From assembly GCA_040414495.1 (NCBI GenBank), contig JBEDUI010000177.1, positions 1 through 64,000 on the forward strand: DNA of 64,000 nt, given 5' to 3'. Below the pieces are notes generated by a model. It was not told where the DNA came from and ran no database searches. It was given only the letters and a program-made list of their open reading frames with translations. Of this stretch, positions 44,757-53,506 are shown piece by piece. Source of the stretch: DATAVB01 sp040414495. GTDB lineage: Bacteria > Actinomycetota > Actinomycetes > Mycobacteriales > QHCD01. How positions within the stretch are numbered: position 1 is the first letter of the stretch; every line of letters begins with the position of its first letter. Both the position numbers and the translations under genes were made by a program.

Positions 44757-44956
44757 CAGCGCGACTGCGGGTGGACCCCATTGCCTGCGATGGACGTGGC
44801 CTATGCGCCGAATTACTTCCGGAATTGATTCACCTTGACGACTGGGGATTTCCGATGATCCGTGACGTCGCCGTACCTGAACATCTTTACGCTGATGCAC
44901 GCGTCGCCGAATCTATGTGCCCCAGACTCGCCCTGCGCCTCGCCACCACCCGATAG
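44753..44956 (+). CDS. 3Fe-4S-type ferredoxin
   Basis: The 67-residue protein has IACDGRGLC and MCP, three Cys spaced for a single 3Fe-4S cluster as in short actinomycete ferredoxins. It overlaps the NuoF-like gene by 4 bases and closes the operon, nine bases from the stop of the convergent kinase. Confidence 0.88.
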   Translation: MTARLRVDPIACDGRGLCAELLPELIHLDDWGFPMIRDVAVPEHLYADARVAESMCPRLALRLATTR

Positions 44957-44964
44957 CGGTTCCG

Positions 44965-46065
44965 TCAGATACGCGGTGCGGCCGGTAGTTCCACCGTGGC
45001 CCGAAGCCCTCCGCCGGTCCGAGGGGCGAGCGTGAGAATTCCGTCGTGTGCTTGGGTAATGCTTTTCACGATTGCCAAGCCGAGGCCGACACCCGCGTGG
45101 TCGGTGCGTATCCGTTCGGTGCCGCGGCGAAATGGCTCGACCAACGTGGCAACTAGCTGCGGGCTGATCATTTCGCCGGTGTTCTCGACGATGAGCACCA
45201 CACTTTTGGGGCGAACGCTGGTCGTAACCCACACGGTGCCCTGTGCGGGAAGATTGTGCACGATCGCGTTGTGCACGAGGTTCGTAACCATCTGCAGCAG
45301 CAGTGCGGGCGAGCCGCTGGTGGCGGCCATATCGCCGGACGTCCCGATGGTGACGCCGCGTTTTTCGGCGAGGGTGAGCAGCGTTTCGGTCGCTTCTTCC
45401 GCTACGAGGGACAGATCGACGTGTTCGCGGGTAAAGGACCGCTGATCGGCGCGGCTGAGTACGAGCAATGCTTCGGTGAGGTCGATCGCCCGCGAGTTGA
45501 CGACGTGGAGTCGGTCGACGAATTCGCCGATGCCGCGTTCCGGATCGTTACGGGCCACTTCGAGAAGTGTCTGTGTAATCGCCAGCGGGGTGCGTAATTC
45601 GTGCGAGGCATTGGCGGCGAATCGCTGCTGTTCCGCGACGTGCGCTTCGAGCCGCGCGAGCATCGCGTCAAAACTGTCGGCCAGTTCGCGGAATTCATCC
45701 CGGTGACCCGGTAACCGGATTCGGTGCGCCAGCGATCCGTTCGCGGCCATGCGGGTGGCGTCGGTGATGCGGTTCAACGGGGCGAGCATGCGCCCGGCGA
45801 GAACCCACCCACCCACGAGACCGAACACGAGAAGAAATACCAGCACCGCGACGGCCATTTCACCGAAGGCTCGCTGGGTGTTGGAGCGGCCTGGAACGAA
45901 CGCCCCGCCGATGCCGGATCTTGTCGTTTTGATGATCACCGCGTGCGGGAAATATCGCAGGACGACCAACCACAGCGCGAGCAACAAGGCACCCGCGAGT
46001 ACGAGGAATCCGGCGTAACTGAGCGTGAGTTTGAGGCGAACGCTCAACCCGGGCGACCTATCCAC
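44965..46065 (-). CDS. Sensor histidine kinase
   Basis: About 366 residues: TM1 (~13-37), a short external loop with many Arg/Gly, TM2, HAMP, HisKA (FAANASHELRTPLAI) and HATPase_c (LVHNAIVHNLP, ENTGEMISPQ, GVGLGLAIVKSI). The GTG at 46065 has GGAGG five bases upstream and overlaps the regulator stop. It is a normal kinase in all motifs. Confidence 0.92.
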   Translation of the reverse strand: MDRSPGLSVRLKLTLSYAGFLVLAGALLLALWLVVLRYFPHAVIIKTTRSGIGGAFVPGRSNTQRAFGEMAVAVLVFLLVFGLVGGWVLAGRMLAPLNRITDATRMAANGSLAHRIRLPGHRDEFRELADSFDAMLARLEAHVAEQQRFAANASHELRTPLAITQTLLEVARNDPERGIGEFVDRLHVVNSRAIDLTEALLVLSRADQRSFTREHVDLSLVAEEATETLLTLAEKRGVTIGTSGDMAATSGSPALLLQMVTNLVHNAIVHNLPAQGTVWVTTSVRPKSVVLIVENTGEMISPQLVATLVEPFRRGTERIRTDHAGVGLGLAIVKSITQAHDGILTLAPRTGGGLRATVELPAAPRI

Positions 46066-46726
46066 CCACACCTCCAATGCGGTAGCCGACACCGGGCACG
46101 GTGTCGATCAGCCCGGGTTCGCCGAGTCGCTTGCGTAGAGCCGAGACCGTGATACGCACCGCGTTGGTGAACGGGTCGGCGTTCTCGTCCCACGCCCGCT
46201 CCAGCAATTCTTCGGCGCTGATCACCCCGCCTTCGGCCGCGACGAGAACTTCGAGCACGGCGAACTGCTTCCTGGTCAGCGGGACGTAGCGTCCATCGCG
46301 GTAGACCTCGCGGCGGAACGGATCCAGCCGCAGACCGGCGATCTCCCGTACCGGCGGTCTGTTGTGGGCCCGCCTGCGATCGAGCGCTCTGAGCCGGAGT
46401 ACGAGCTCCCGCAGCGCGAACGGCTTGGTGAGATAGTCATCGGCGCCGAGTTCGAACCCGGTGGCCTTGTCGTCGAGCCGGTCGGCCGCGGTGAGCATCA
46501 GGATCGGCATCCCGCTGCCGGACGCGACGATGCGTTGGGCGATCTCGTCGCCGGAGGGCCCGGGGATATCGCGGTCGAGGACGGCGATGTCGTACGCGGT
46601 GATGCTCAGTAGTTCCAAAGCCGTGTCGCCGTCACCGGCGATATCGGCCGCGATCGCCTCCAGTCGCAGCCCATCGCGAATAGCCTCGGCCAGATACAGC
46701 TCGTCCTCGACGACCAACACGCGCAC
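46058..46726 (-). CDS. OmpR-type response regulator
   Basis: The 222-residue protein has Asp in DIAVLDRDIPG, Lys in LTKPF and the winged helix LTRKQFAVLEVLVAAEGGVISAEELLERAW. It is the first gene of the pair with the kinase (8-base overlap). Targets unknown. Confidence 0.93.
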   Translation of the reverse strand: MRVLVVEDELYLAEAIRDGLRLEAIAADIAGDGDTALELLSITAYDIAVLDRDIPGPSGDEIAQRIVASGSGMPILMLTAADRLDDKATGFELGADDYLTKPFALRELVLRLRALDRRRAHNRPPVREIAGLRLDPFRREVYRDGRYVPLTRKQFAVLEVLVAAEGGVISAEELLERAWDENADPFTNAVRITVSALRKRLGEPGLIDTVPGVGYRIGGVGG

Positions 46727-46803
46727 GCCTCGATGCTAACGAGCCGGGCATATCGTCGACCTATCGAAAACCGCTGACTTCGGGCGGGGCGTCGGCCAGC
46801 CGG

Positions 46804-47811
46804 TTACGCGAGGTCGAGGCGGGCGACGCCGATTTTGTCGTCCGCCATTCCGTAGTAGACCTCGCAGCCGTCGATGGCGGTCGGAAATACGACGTGACCG
46901 ACCGTGCCGCTCAGCTCGTCGCCGGTTTCCGGGCGCAGCAGCGGCTCGGCGCTACGCCAGCGGATATCGCACACGTCCTCGTGATCGAGCAGCATCGCTC
47001 CGGCGGCGTACTCCAGTTGACCGCCCAGGTCGCGAATTCCGTGGTAGATGAACAGCCAGCCCTCGTCGGTACGGATCGGGGCCGGGCCGCCGCCGATCTT
47101 CACCGCCTCCCAGTCGTACAGGGGCGCGGCGAGCAACCGATGCTGCGCCGGGCGGGTCAACGCGCGCAGGTCGTCGGCCGCGTCGGAGACCGGAATGTAC
47201 GAGACCCAGATCGATTCGCGTTCATCGGTGATTCCGGCCGGCAGAATGGTCGGCAGCCCCGGCCCCAACTGATAGAACGGCCGGTGCAACAGGGCGAACG
47301 CCGGCGTACCGTCCGGTGCCCGCACCGGTTCAGGGAAGAATGCGGCGTCCTTGTTCGGATACAACGTAAAGTCTGAATCCAACGTCGGCTCGTACCCGAA
47401 CTGCACCGGTCCCAGCCGGTGCCACTCCGCCAAATCGGAGGACACCGCGAGCGCCACCTTGGCCCCGAGCGGACCGTACGCGGTGTACGCCATCACCCAG
47501 ATATCCAGCGCCTCGATGCGGGTGATCCGCGGATCCTCGACGCCAGCGGTGACGCTGTTGCGTTCCCACGGCTGCGTCGGCTCCAACGCCATTCCCAACC
47601 GGCAGACGCCGGTCGGCCGACCGTCCTCCCGTTCCACCCGGGCGCGCCCGATCCGGGAGTAGTTGCCGGCCGCCACGAGGCGTGGAAACAGGTACAACTC
47701 GCCGTCCCTGCCGCGGGCGGCGGCCGGATTCAGGACGCCTTCCGCCTCGCGCGGGTCGTCCGGGTCGGCCCGCATTACGGTGCCGATCCGGGTCAGAGTC
47801 GGGGTCAGCAC
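46804..47811 (-). CDS. Glycoside hydrolase family 130-like protein
   Basis: The 335-residue protein has five-bladed propeller features and motifs VEDPRI, LLHRPF, GGGPAPI and VYYGMADDKIGVARL, as in GH130 mannoside phosphorylases/hydrolases. It probably acts on beta-mannosides or related sugars. A divergent epoxide hydrolase lies 130 bases away. Confidence 0.85.
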   Translation of the reverse strand: MLTPTLTRIGTVMRADPDDPREAEGVLNPAAARGRDGELYLFPRLVAAGNYSRIGRARVEREDGRPTGVCRLGMALEPTQPWERNSVTAGVEDPRITRIEALDIWVMAYTAYGPLGAKVALAVSSDLAEWHRLGPVQFGYEPTLDSDFTLYPNKDAAFFPEPVRAPDGTPAFALLHRPFYQLGPGLPTILPAGITDERESIWVSYIPVSDAADDLRALTRPAQHRLLAAPLYDWEAVKIGGGPAPIRTDEGWLFIYHGIRDLGGQLEYAAGAMLLDHEDVCDIRWRSAEPLLRPETGDELSGTVGHVVFPTAIDGCEVYYGMADDKIGVARLDLA

Positions 47812-47941
47812 GGTAGCCCTCTCTTCGGCCGGCAGGTCGTCGGGAAGATTACCGGTTCAGTATCGGATGAAGACGATGCAGCGGCTGCCGGTGTTCAACA
47901 GGTTGCTGCACCGTGAAACGAGAGTTCAGGAGAACCAGGCG

Positions 47942-49093
47942 ATGACCGCACCATCAGACCTCGTCCGCCCATTCCGTGTCGCGATTTCGGATTCGGAGAT
48001 CGCGGACCTCAAGCAGCGGCTGGCCCGGACTCGCTGGCCGGATCCAGAAACCGTCCCCGACTGGTCGCAAGGTGTCCGCGTGGAGAACGCCAAGTCGCTG
48101 GTCACGTACTGGGAGCGAGAGTACGACTGGCGCCGATTCGAGTCGGAACTCAATCATTTCCCCCAATTCCTGACCACGATCGATGGGCTGGATATCCACT
48201 ACATCCATGTCAAGTCCAAGAATCCGGACGCGATGCCCCTGATCTTGACGCACGGATGGCCGGGTTCGATTGTCGAATTCCTGAGGCTGATCGGCCCACT
48301 CACTGACCCGGTCGCATTTGGAGGCGACGTCGAAGATTCCTTTGACGTTGTCGTCCCGTCCCTGCCCGGATTCGGGTTCTCTGAAAAGCCGACCGAAACC
48401 GGCTGGACGGTTTCCCGCATTGCCACCGCATGGGTCGAGCTGATGCAGCGTCTTGGCTACGAGAACTGGGCGGCTCAGGGCGGTGATTGGGGTTCGGTCG
48501 TGACCACCGCCCTCGGCGCCATGCGACCCGAGGGCCTACTCGGGATTCACTTGAACACTCCGTACGCTTTCCCCGCTCAAATACCCGACACGCTGTCTCC
48601 CGAAGAGCGCTACGCCGTGGACGGCCTCGCCCTCTACACCGGCGTTCTCGGTGGCTCAAACCACCTTCAGGGCACGAAGCCGGAGACCGTCGGATTCGCG
48701 CTGGCGGACTCTCCGGCCGGCCAGGCAGCCTGGGTCTACGAGAAGTTCCAATCCAAGACGGACAACGACGGGCTCGCTGAGGACGCTCTGCGCACAGATG
48801 ACATGCTGGACGCGATATCGCTCTACTGGTTCACCAACAGTGCCGCGTCCTCCGGCCGCATTTACTGGGAGAATCGATCGGCCAGCATGGCCGGCCCGAA
48901 GCTGACGCTGCCGGTCGCGGTGACCGTGTTCCCACGCGACATTCCACGCTTGCCGCGAAGCTGGATCGAAGACACCTACAGCAACTTGATCCACTACGGC
49001 GAGGCCGACAAGGGCGGACACTTCGCCGCTCTCGAGCAACCCGAGATCCTGATCAGCGAAATCCGCACCGGCCTGAGAAGCCTCCGCCACTAG
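47942..49093 (+). CDS. Epoxide hydrolase (EHN-type alpha/beta hydrolase)
   Basis: About 383 residues: EHN domain (RPFRVAISDSEIADLKQRLARTRWPD…), HGWPGS oxyanion loop, nucleophile Asp in GGDWGS and final His in GGHFAALEQP. It hydrolyses epoxides to diols, possibly in detoxification. The ATG at 47942 follows CAGGAGA. Confidence 0.9.
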   Translation: MTAPSDLVRPFRVAISDSEIADLKQRLARTRWPDPETVPDWSQGVRVENAKSLVTYWEREYDWRRFESELNHFPQFLTTIDGLDIHYIHVKSKNPDAMPLILTHGWPGSIVEFLRLIGPLTDPVAFGGDVEDSFDVVVPSLPGFGFSEKPTETGWTVSRIATAWVELMQRLGYENWAAQGGDWGSVVTTALGAMRPEGLLGIHLNTPYAFPAQIPDTLSPEERYAVDGLALYTGVLGGSNHLQGTKPETVGFALADSPAGQAAWVYEKFQSKTDNDGLAEDALRTDDMLDAISLYWFTNSAASSGRIYWENRSASMAGPKLTLPVAVTVFPRDIPRLPRSWIEDTYSNLIHYGEADKGGHFAALEQPEILISEIRTGLRSLRH

Positions 49094-49115
49094 GGCGTGT
49101 TGCTTAAGTCCTTTG

Positions 49116-49168
49116 ATGATCGTGATGGCATTCGTACGGAAATCGTTGACGTACGCCATCATGATCAT
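49116..49168. terminator. Long hairpin between convergent genes
   Basis: ATGATCGTGATGGC (49116-49129) and GCCATCATGATCAT (49155-49168) pair with one mismatch; inside, CGTACG/CGTACG pairs again. It lies between the epoxide hydrolase and aldo/keto reductase stops and can end both transcripts. Confidence 0.65.
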
Positions 49169-49198
49169 GAAAGTCGATCGAGGCTACCTGCCAAGTCG

Positions 49199-50227
49199 TT
49201 ACGCCATGGCGCGGTCGCTGAGCGGTCGGCGTCGCAGTTCGGCGCGCTGGATCGCCGGTGGTTGGTAGGCCATATCGAGCGTGCCGACGTCGGTGCCGGG
49301 CGGCACGATCTTATCGATCTGGTCCAGGACGTCGTCGTCGAGTGTGACATCGACTCCGGCCAGCAGGTCGTCCAGATGGGCCATGGTGCGCGGCCCGATG
49401 AGTGCCGAGGTGACACCGGGATGGGCTAGTACGAAGGCGATCGCCAGGTGGGTCAGCGATACGCCCGCATCGGCGGCCAGCGGGATCAGCGCTTCGACGA
49501 CATCCAGTCGCGCATCGTCCTTGAGATGTTGGAATCCGTACTGCGAGCGATGTGTGGCCACCTGTTGGCCCTTGCGATATCGGCCGGTCAGCATCCCGCC
49601 GCCGAGCGGGGACCACACGAGCGTTCCCATGCCGAATTCCTCCGTGACCGGCAGCACCTCGCGTTCGATTCCCCGGTTGAGGATCGAATAGACGGGCTGT
49701 TCGGTACGCAGTCGGGCCAGTCCTCGGCGCTCAGAAATCCAGTGGGCGCGAACAATTTCCGACGCCGGCAGGGACGACGTGCCGAATGCCAGTATTTTTC
49801 CGGCGCGTTGTAGATCGGTAAGTGCGCTGAGCGTTTCCTCGATATCGGTATCCGGATCGGGGCGGTGGATCTGGTAGACGTCGACGTAATCAGTGCCCAG
49901 CCGGCGCAGCGAATCATCGAGGGCGCGGACCAACCAGCGTCGGGATGCGCCCTGGTGATTGGGCTCGTCGCTCATCGGCATGCGTGCTTTTGTCGCGAGC
50001 ACGATGTCGGCACGGCGGTCCCGCAACGCCTTGCCGACGATTTGTTCGGACTCGCCGTTGGAGTACATGTCGGCGGTGTCGATGAGGTTGATGCCCGCGT
50101 CGATCGCTTTGTGGATGATACGGATGGATTCGTCGTGGTCGGGATTGCCGATGGCGCCGAACATCATCGCGCCGAGGGCAATGGGGCTGACCTTGATGCC
50201 GGTTCGGCCGAGTCCGCGGTACCGCAT
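49199..50227 (-). CDS. Aldo/keto reductase
   Basis: The 342-residue protein has the tetrad: Asp in LIDTADMYSNG with its Tyr, Lys in LATKAR and His in YQIHRPD, within a TIM barrel, plus GPRTMAHLDD near the C-terminus. It reduces aldehydes or ketones with NADPH. AGGAGAGA precedes the ATG. It is divergent from an AraC regulator. Confidence 0.92.
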   Translation of the reverse strand: MRYRGLGRTGIKVSPIALGAMMFGAIGNPDHDESIRIIHKAIDAGINLIDTADMYSNGESEQIVGKALRDRRADIVLATKARMPMSDEPNHQGASRRWLVRALDDSLRRLGTDYVDVYQIHRPDPDTDIEETLSALTDLQRAGKILAFGTSSLPASEIVRAHWISERRGLARLRTEQPVYSILNRGIEREVLPVTEEFGMGTLVWSPLGGGMLTGRYRKGQQVATHRSQYGFQHLKDDARLDVVEALIPLAADAGVSLTHLAIAFVLAHPGVTSALIGPRTMAHLDDLLAGVDVTLDDDVLDQIDKIVPPGTDVGTLDMAYQPPAIQRAELRRRPLSDRAMA

Positions 50228-50333
50228 GGGTATCTCTCCTGCCTGTCTTTGTCGGGTGCAGTCTCCAGAGTGCTCCTCAACATCCGGACTTTGAATGGTT
50301 GTCAGTCCGCATTTTCTGCGCGATAGTACGAGC

Positions 50334-51254
50334 GTGTCCGGCGATCGACTATCCGAAGTGTTGGACCTCGTTGAGGTGGCCAGCGTGCTGACCGGCGGAG
50401 TCGCCGCGAGTGGCGGCTGGAGGTCACGCGGGTTAATCAGCGATCCGGTGAAGTTCTTCGCGATGGTGGCCGGACGGGCGCAACTCAGCACCGACGGCAT
50501 CGACGAACCGATCGACCTACGGCCAGGCGACGTGGCAATTCTGATCGGTCGATCCTTCGTAGCGTTCGAGGCCGGCGAGGCACCGCACAACGAGGTGCAG
50601 CCGGAGTCCGATTTCTCCTCGGAGCGCTTTGTGGCCGCCAATCGCGCCACCGACGACGTGCTCATCGGCGGATGCATCAACCTCAACGAGGCCGGTAAGG
50701 CGCTGCTGCTCGACGCGCTACCGCCGGTGACACATGTACGTGCGTCGGCCGCCGACTCCGATCGGCTCCGAGCCGCGCTGCTGTTGGCGTTCGACGAGGC
50801 AACCGGCAATCGCATCGGCTCGACGTTCGCGATTCGGCAGTACAGCCAACTCGTACTCCTCGAGCTGCTACGCGCCTACGTCAACCAGACCGACCTGGCA
50901 CCCGGACTGCTGCGGCTCCTCACCGATGAACGATTGCGCACCACGTTGGACCTCATGCACGCCGAACCCGGCCGAGCCTGGGGCTTGGGCGAACTCGCCC
51001 GTACCGCCGCCATGTCGCGAACGTCGTTCGCGGAACGATTCCGTACTGTCGCCGGCATACCTCCGCTGACCTACCTGAACCAATGGCGGATGTTGCTGGC
51101 ACAACGCGCTTTACGCGACGGCGCCGTCCGCGTCGCCGAGTTGGCGACCGAACTCGGCTACAGCTCGGAAAGTGCCTTCAGCGCAGCCTTCAAACGAGTT
51201 GTTGGCGAGTCGCCGCGAAGCTATCGGCTGCGTGCCCGCCAGCTCCCCGGGTGA
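50334..51254 (+). CDS. AraC-family regulator with cupin sensor
   Basis: About 306 residues: N-terminal cupin of the AraC type (LSEVLDLVEVASVLTGGVAASGGWR…) and a C-terminal double HTH (LARTAAMSRTSFAERFRTVAGIPPLTYLNQWRM…AELATELGYSSESAFSAAFKRVVGESPRSYR). The GTG at 50334 fits homologs; an ATG at 50295 is an alternative. It probably controls the divergent aldo/keto reductase. Confidence 0.9.
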   Translation: MSGDRLSEVLDLVEVASVLTGGVAASGGWRSRGLISDPVKFFAMVAGRAQLSTDGIDEPIDLRPGDVAILIGRSFVAFEAGEAPHNEVQPESDFSSERFVAANRATDDVLIGGCINLNEAGKALLLDALPPVTHVRASAADSDRLRAALLLAFDEATGNRIGSTFAIRQYSQLVLLELLRAYVNQTDLAPGLLRLLTDERLRTTLDLMHAEPGRAWGLGELARTAAMSRTSFAERFRTVAGIPPLTYLNQWRMLLAQRALRDGAVRVAELATELGYSSESAFSAAFKRVVGESPRSYRLRARQLPG

Positions 51255-51482
51255 CCGCGCTCAACCCAGAAGATCTAACCAGTGACAGGTCAACGTGGGT
51301 AGATCACGGCCGCCGTCGCGAATTCGATTTTGGCGTTCTGCAGCAGACGCAGCTCGGCTGAGCCCTGACACGGCGCGAGCCCGGGACCCCGACCAGCGGG
51401 AACTTCCCAAGCGCATTTCTGGATACTCCGCAAAGCACCAGCTCGCCTACGAGTCTATCGGTGCGGTTGATATGGGTCGACG

Positions 51483-51761
51483 TCAGGCGGAGTGCGGCAG
51501 GGGTGCGTGTGTGTCAGCGGCATCGAGCCGTTCGATGACGACGACCCGGGCGCCCGGCACGGCGGTCTCGATCGCCGAGATGGCGCTCGCGACCGCGGCA
51601 GCGAAGGTCGGCGCCTCACGATCGAATATCGCGCGTTGTGTGCCGCCCGAGCTGCTGAATAGCGCGTCATCGCAGCCAGCGTCGTACAGCGCATCAGGGT
51701 GCGGGCTATCGGCGCTCGTGAGGTCGATGCCCTCAATGACCACAGCAAAAGAGTGAATCAT
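51483..51761 (-). CDS. Small partner protein, antitoxin-like
   Basis: A 92-residue protein (MIHSFAVVIEGIDLTSADSPHPDALYDAGCDDALFSSSGG…) of a type that in actinomycetes follows a HicA-like gene; longer members carry a DNA-binding tail, absent here. Its start overlaps the HicA-like gene (ATGA). GGTGG precedes the start. Confidence 0.6.
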   Translation of the reverse strand: MIHSFAVVIEGIDLTSADSPHPDALYDAGCDDALFSSSGGTQRAIFDREAPTFAAAVASAISAIETAVPGARVVVIERLDAADTHAPLPHSA

Positions 51762-52003
51762 TGGCTTTCCACCTCGCTTCCGGGTCGATGTGGGCATCGC
51801 TCGACCTGTTGACGTATCCGCTTGCCAAACGTAGCCGGATCGCGCGGCGTTGACCACACTGCCACCACGTCAGCGCCGGCAGAGCATCGCACAATCCCCC
51901 AGCGATGACCGCGGTGAATCTCTTCCACAGTCCAGCCGGCGGCCTCGGCGACGCGCAGCGCTGCCTCGATGTCCTTCTTGGAATGTCGTCGCCGCTCAGG
52001 CAT
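51758..52003 (-). CDS. HicA-like small protein
   Basis: An 81-residue protein with KKDIEAALRVAEAAGWTVEEIHRGHRWGIVRC and VWSTPRDPATFGKRIRQQVERCPH, a double-stranded-RNA-binding-like fold with the His of HicA-type toxins. It is the first of an overlapping pair. A toxin role is plausible but not shown. Confidence 0.6.
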   Translation of the reverse strand: MPERRRHSKKDIEAALRVAEAAGWTVEEIHRGHRWGIVRCSAGADVVAVWSTPRDPATFGKRIRQQVERCPHRPGSEVESQ

Positions 52004-52114
52004 GGCGTGAGTTGATCACACTCTTCGGACTGCGGCCGGTAAAGCGCATGGAACATGCCGTGCTTACAGATTGTGAACCTATCTGCCTCGCCTATCGCTC
52101 TGTGGTCATCGTGG

Positions 52115-52315
52115 TCATGTGTCGGCGGCTCTTGGGCGCCCGCGTCTGGGCAGCGGTTTGGCGTGTTTGGGCATCCGGCCGGCGTCGGTCAGTGCGGTAC
52201 GAAGCAGCATCTCGACCTGGGCGTTCAGGCTCCGCAGATCATCGTTGGCCCAGCGCATCAGCGCGTCGTGGACTGCGGGGTCCACACGCAGCAGGACCTG
52301 TTTGCGATCGCTCAC
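52115..52315 (-). CDS. Ribbon-helix-helix-like protein
   Basis: A 66-residue protein: VSDRKQVLLRVDPAVHDALMRWANDDLRSLNAQVEMLLRTALTDAG… then a basic Pro/Arg tail. The first part is a ribbon-helix-helix DNA-binding fold. It starts at a GTG overlapping the SPFH stop by 4 bases, so it is expressed with it. Confidence 0.75.
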   Translation of the reverse strand: MSDRKQVLLRVDPAVHDALMRWANDDLRSLNAQVEMLLRTALTDAGRMPKHAKPLPRRGRPRAADT

Positions 52316-53220
52316 GTATACAGCGAGCCCGTGTTGAGGATGGGCGACGGTGGTTGGTCGCCGCACAGCACGACCATCAGGTTGCTGACCATGCTGGCTT
52401 TGCGTTCTTCGTCCAGATCGACCACATCGGTCTGGGCGAGGCGGTTCAACGCGAGTTCGACCATGCCGACCGCGCCTTCGACGATCCGCGAACGAGCCGC
52501 GACGACGGCACTGGCCTGCTGGCGGCGCAGCATCGCCTGCGCGATCTCAGGTGCGTAGGCCAGGTGCGAGATCCGGACCTCGACGACTTCCACGCCGGCG
52601 ATCGCAACGCGGTCCGCGACCTCACTGGCCAAAGCGCCGGCGACCACGTCGGTCGAACCGCGCAGCGATGTGCCGAAATCGTTGGCGTCGTCGTACGGAT
52701 GACTGGTCGCCACGTGCCGTAATGCCGACTCCGCCTGCACCGAAACGAAGTTCTGATAGTTATCGACCGCGTACATCGACTTCGCGGTATCAGCGACCTG
52801 CCACACGACGATGGCGGCGATCTCCACCGGGTTGCCGTTGGCGTCGTTCACCTTCAGATGGTCGGTCTCGAAGTTGCGAACCTTGACGCTGATCCGCCGC
52901 CGAATGGTCAGCGGCAGCACCCACCAGAACCCGGGACGCACGACGGTTCCGACGTACCGGCCAAAGAACTGCACCACCGCGGTCTGCCCCGGCGCCACGA
53001 TCTCCAGCGCCGTGATGATCAGCAACGAGATCACCAGCGGCAGCCAGAACCACGCGCTGCCAGCCACCACGACCATCCACCAGATGCATCCGGCGATGAC
53101 CAGCACACCCAGCCACCCGTTGAGCGCCAACGCGCGCCGCTGCTTGATGTCCACCCGTGCTCCGGTATGTCCAACCGGGGACGGGAGCAGATTGCCCTCA
53201 GGCCGCTCGACGGTGTTCAT
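52312..53220 (-). CDS. SPFH-domain (stomatin/prohibitin-like) membrane protein
   Basis: About 302 residues: two N-terminal TM helices (GWLGVLVIAGCIWWMVVV, AWFWLPLVISLLIITAL), then an SPFH/band-7 domain starting EIVAPGQTAVVQFFGRYVGTVVRPGFWWVLP and ending with LRRQQASAVVAARSRIVEGAVGM. Such proteins form membrane oligomers. GGAGT precedes the ATG; a 9-bp inverted repeat lies just upstream. Confidence 0.88.
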   Translation of the reverse strand: MNTVERPEGNLLPSPVGHTGARVDIKQRRALALNGWLGVLVIAGCIWWMVVVAGSAWFWLPLVISLLIITALEIVAPGQTAVVQFFGRYVGTVVRPGFWWVLPLTIRRRISVKVRNFETDHLKVNDANGNPVEIAAIVVWQVADTAKSMYAVDNYQNFVSVQAESALRHVATSHPYDDANDFGTSLRGSTDVVAGALASEVADRVAIAGVEVVEVRISHLAYAPEIAQAMLRRQQASAVVAARSRIVEGAVGMVELALNRLAQTDVVDLDEERKASMVSNLMVVLCGDQPPSPILNTGSLYT

Positions 53221-53237
53221 GACATACTCCGTCCAGG

Positions 53238-53264
53238 AAAGTGATAGCTGTTTGATATCACTTT
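53238..53264 (-). promoter_or_regulatory. Inverted repeat upstream of the SPFH gene
   Basis: AAAGTGATA (53238-53246) and TATCACTTT (53256-53264) are perfect 9-bp arms 18-44 bases before the SPFH start. The RHH protein encoded in the same operon is a candidate ligand. Confidence 0.6.
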
Positions 53265-53506
53265 TCGAGGATAACTCCAGATCGACGACTGACCATGGCG
53301 GAAACCACGATCGCCGGTTGAGAGCCCGATGTCTGCCTTCGGTCAAAATGTTCCTCGTGGCCGGACCCCGGGCTATGCTGCTGGCGTTCGCCGGTGAGGG
53401 ATGTACGAACTCGCTATGGCCGGCAGGCGGAGCCGGCTTACGGCCCCTCACGAATCCGCCGAAAGTGCCATCGGACAAGGGCCCAGACAGAGGCGAGGGA
53501 GTCAGC

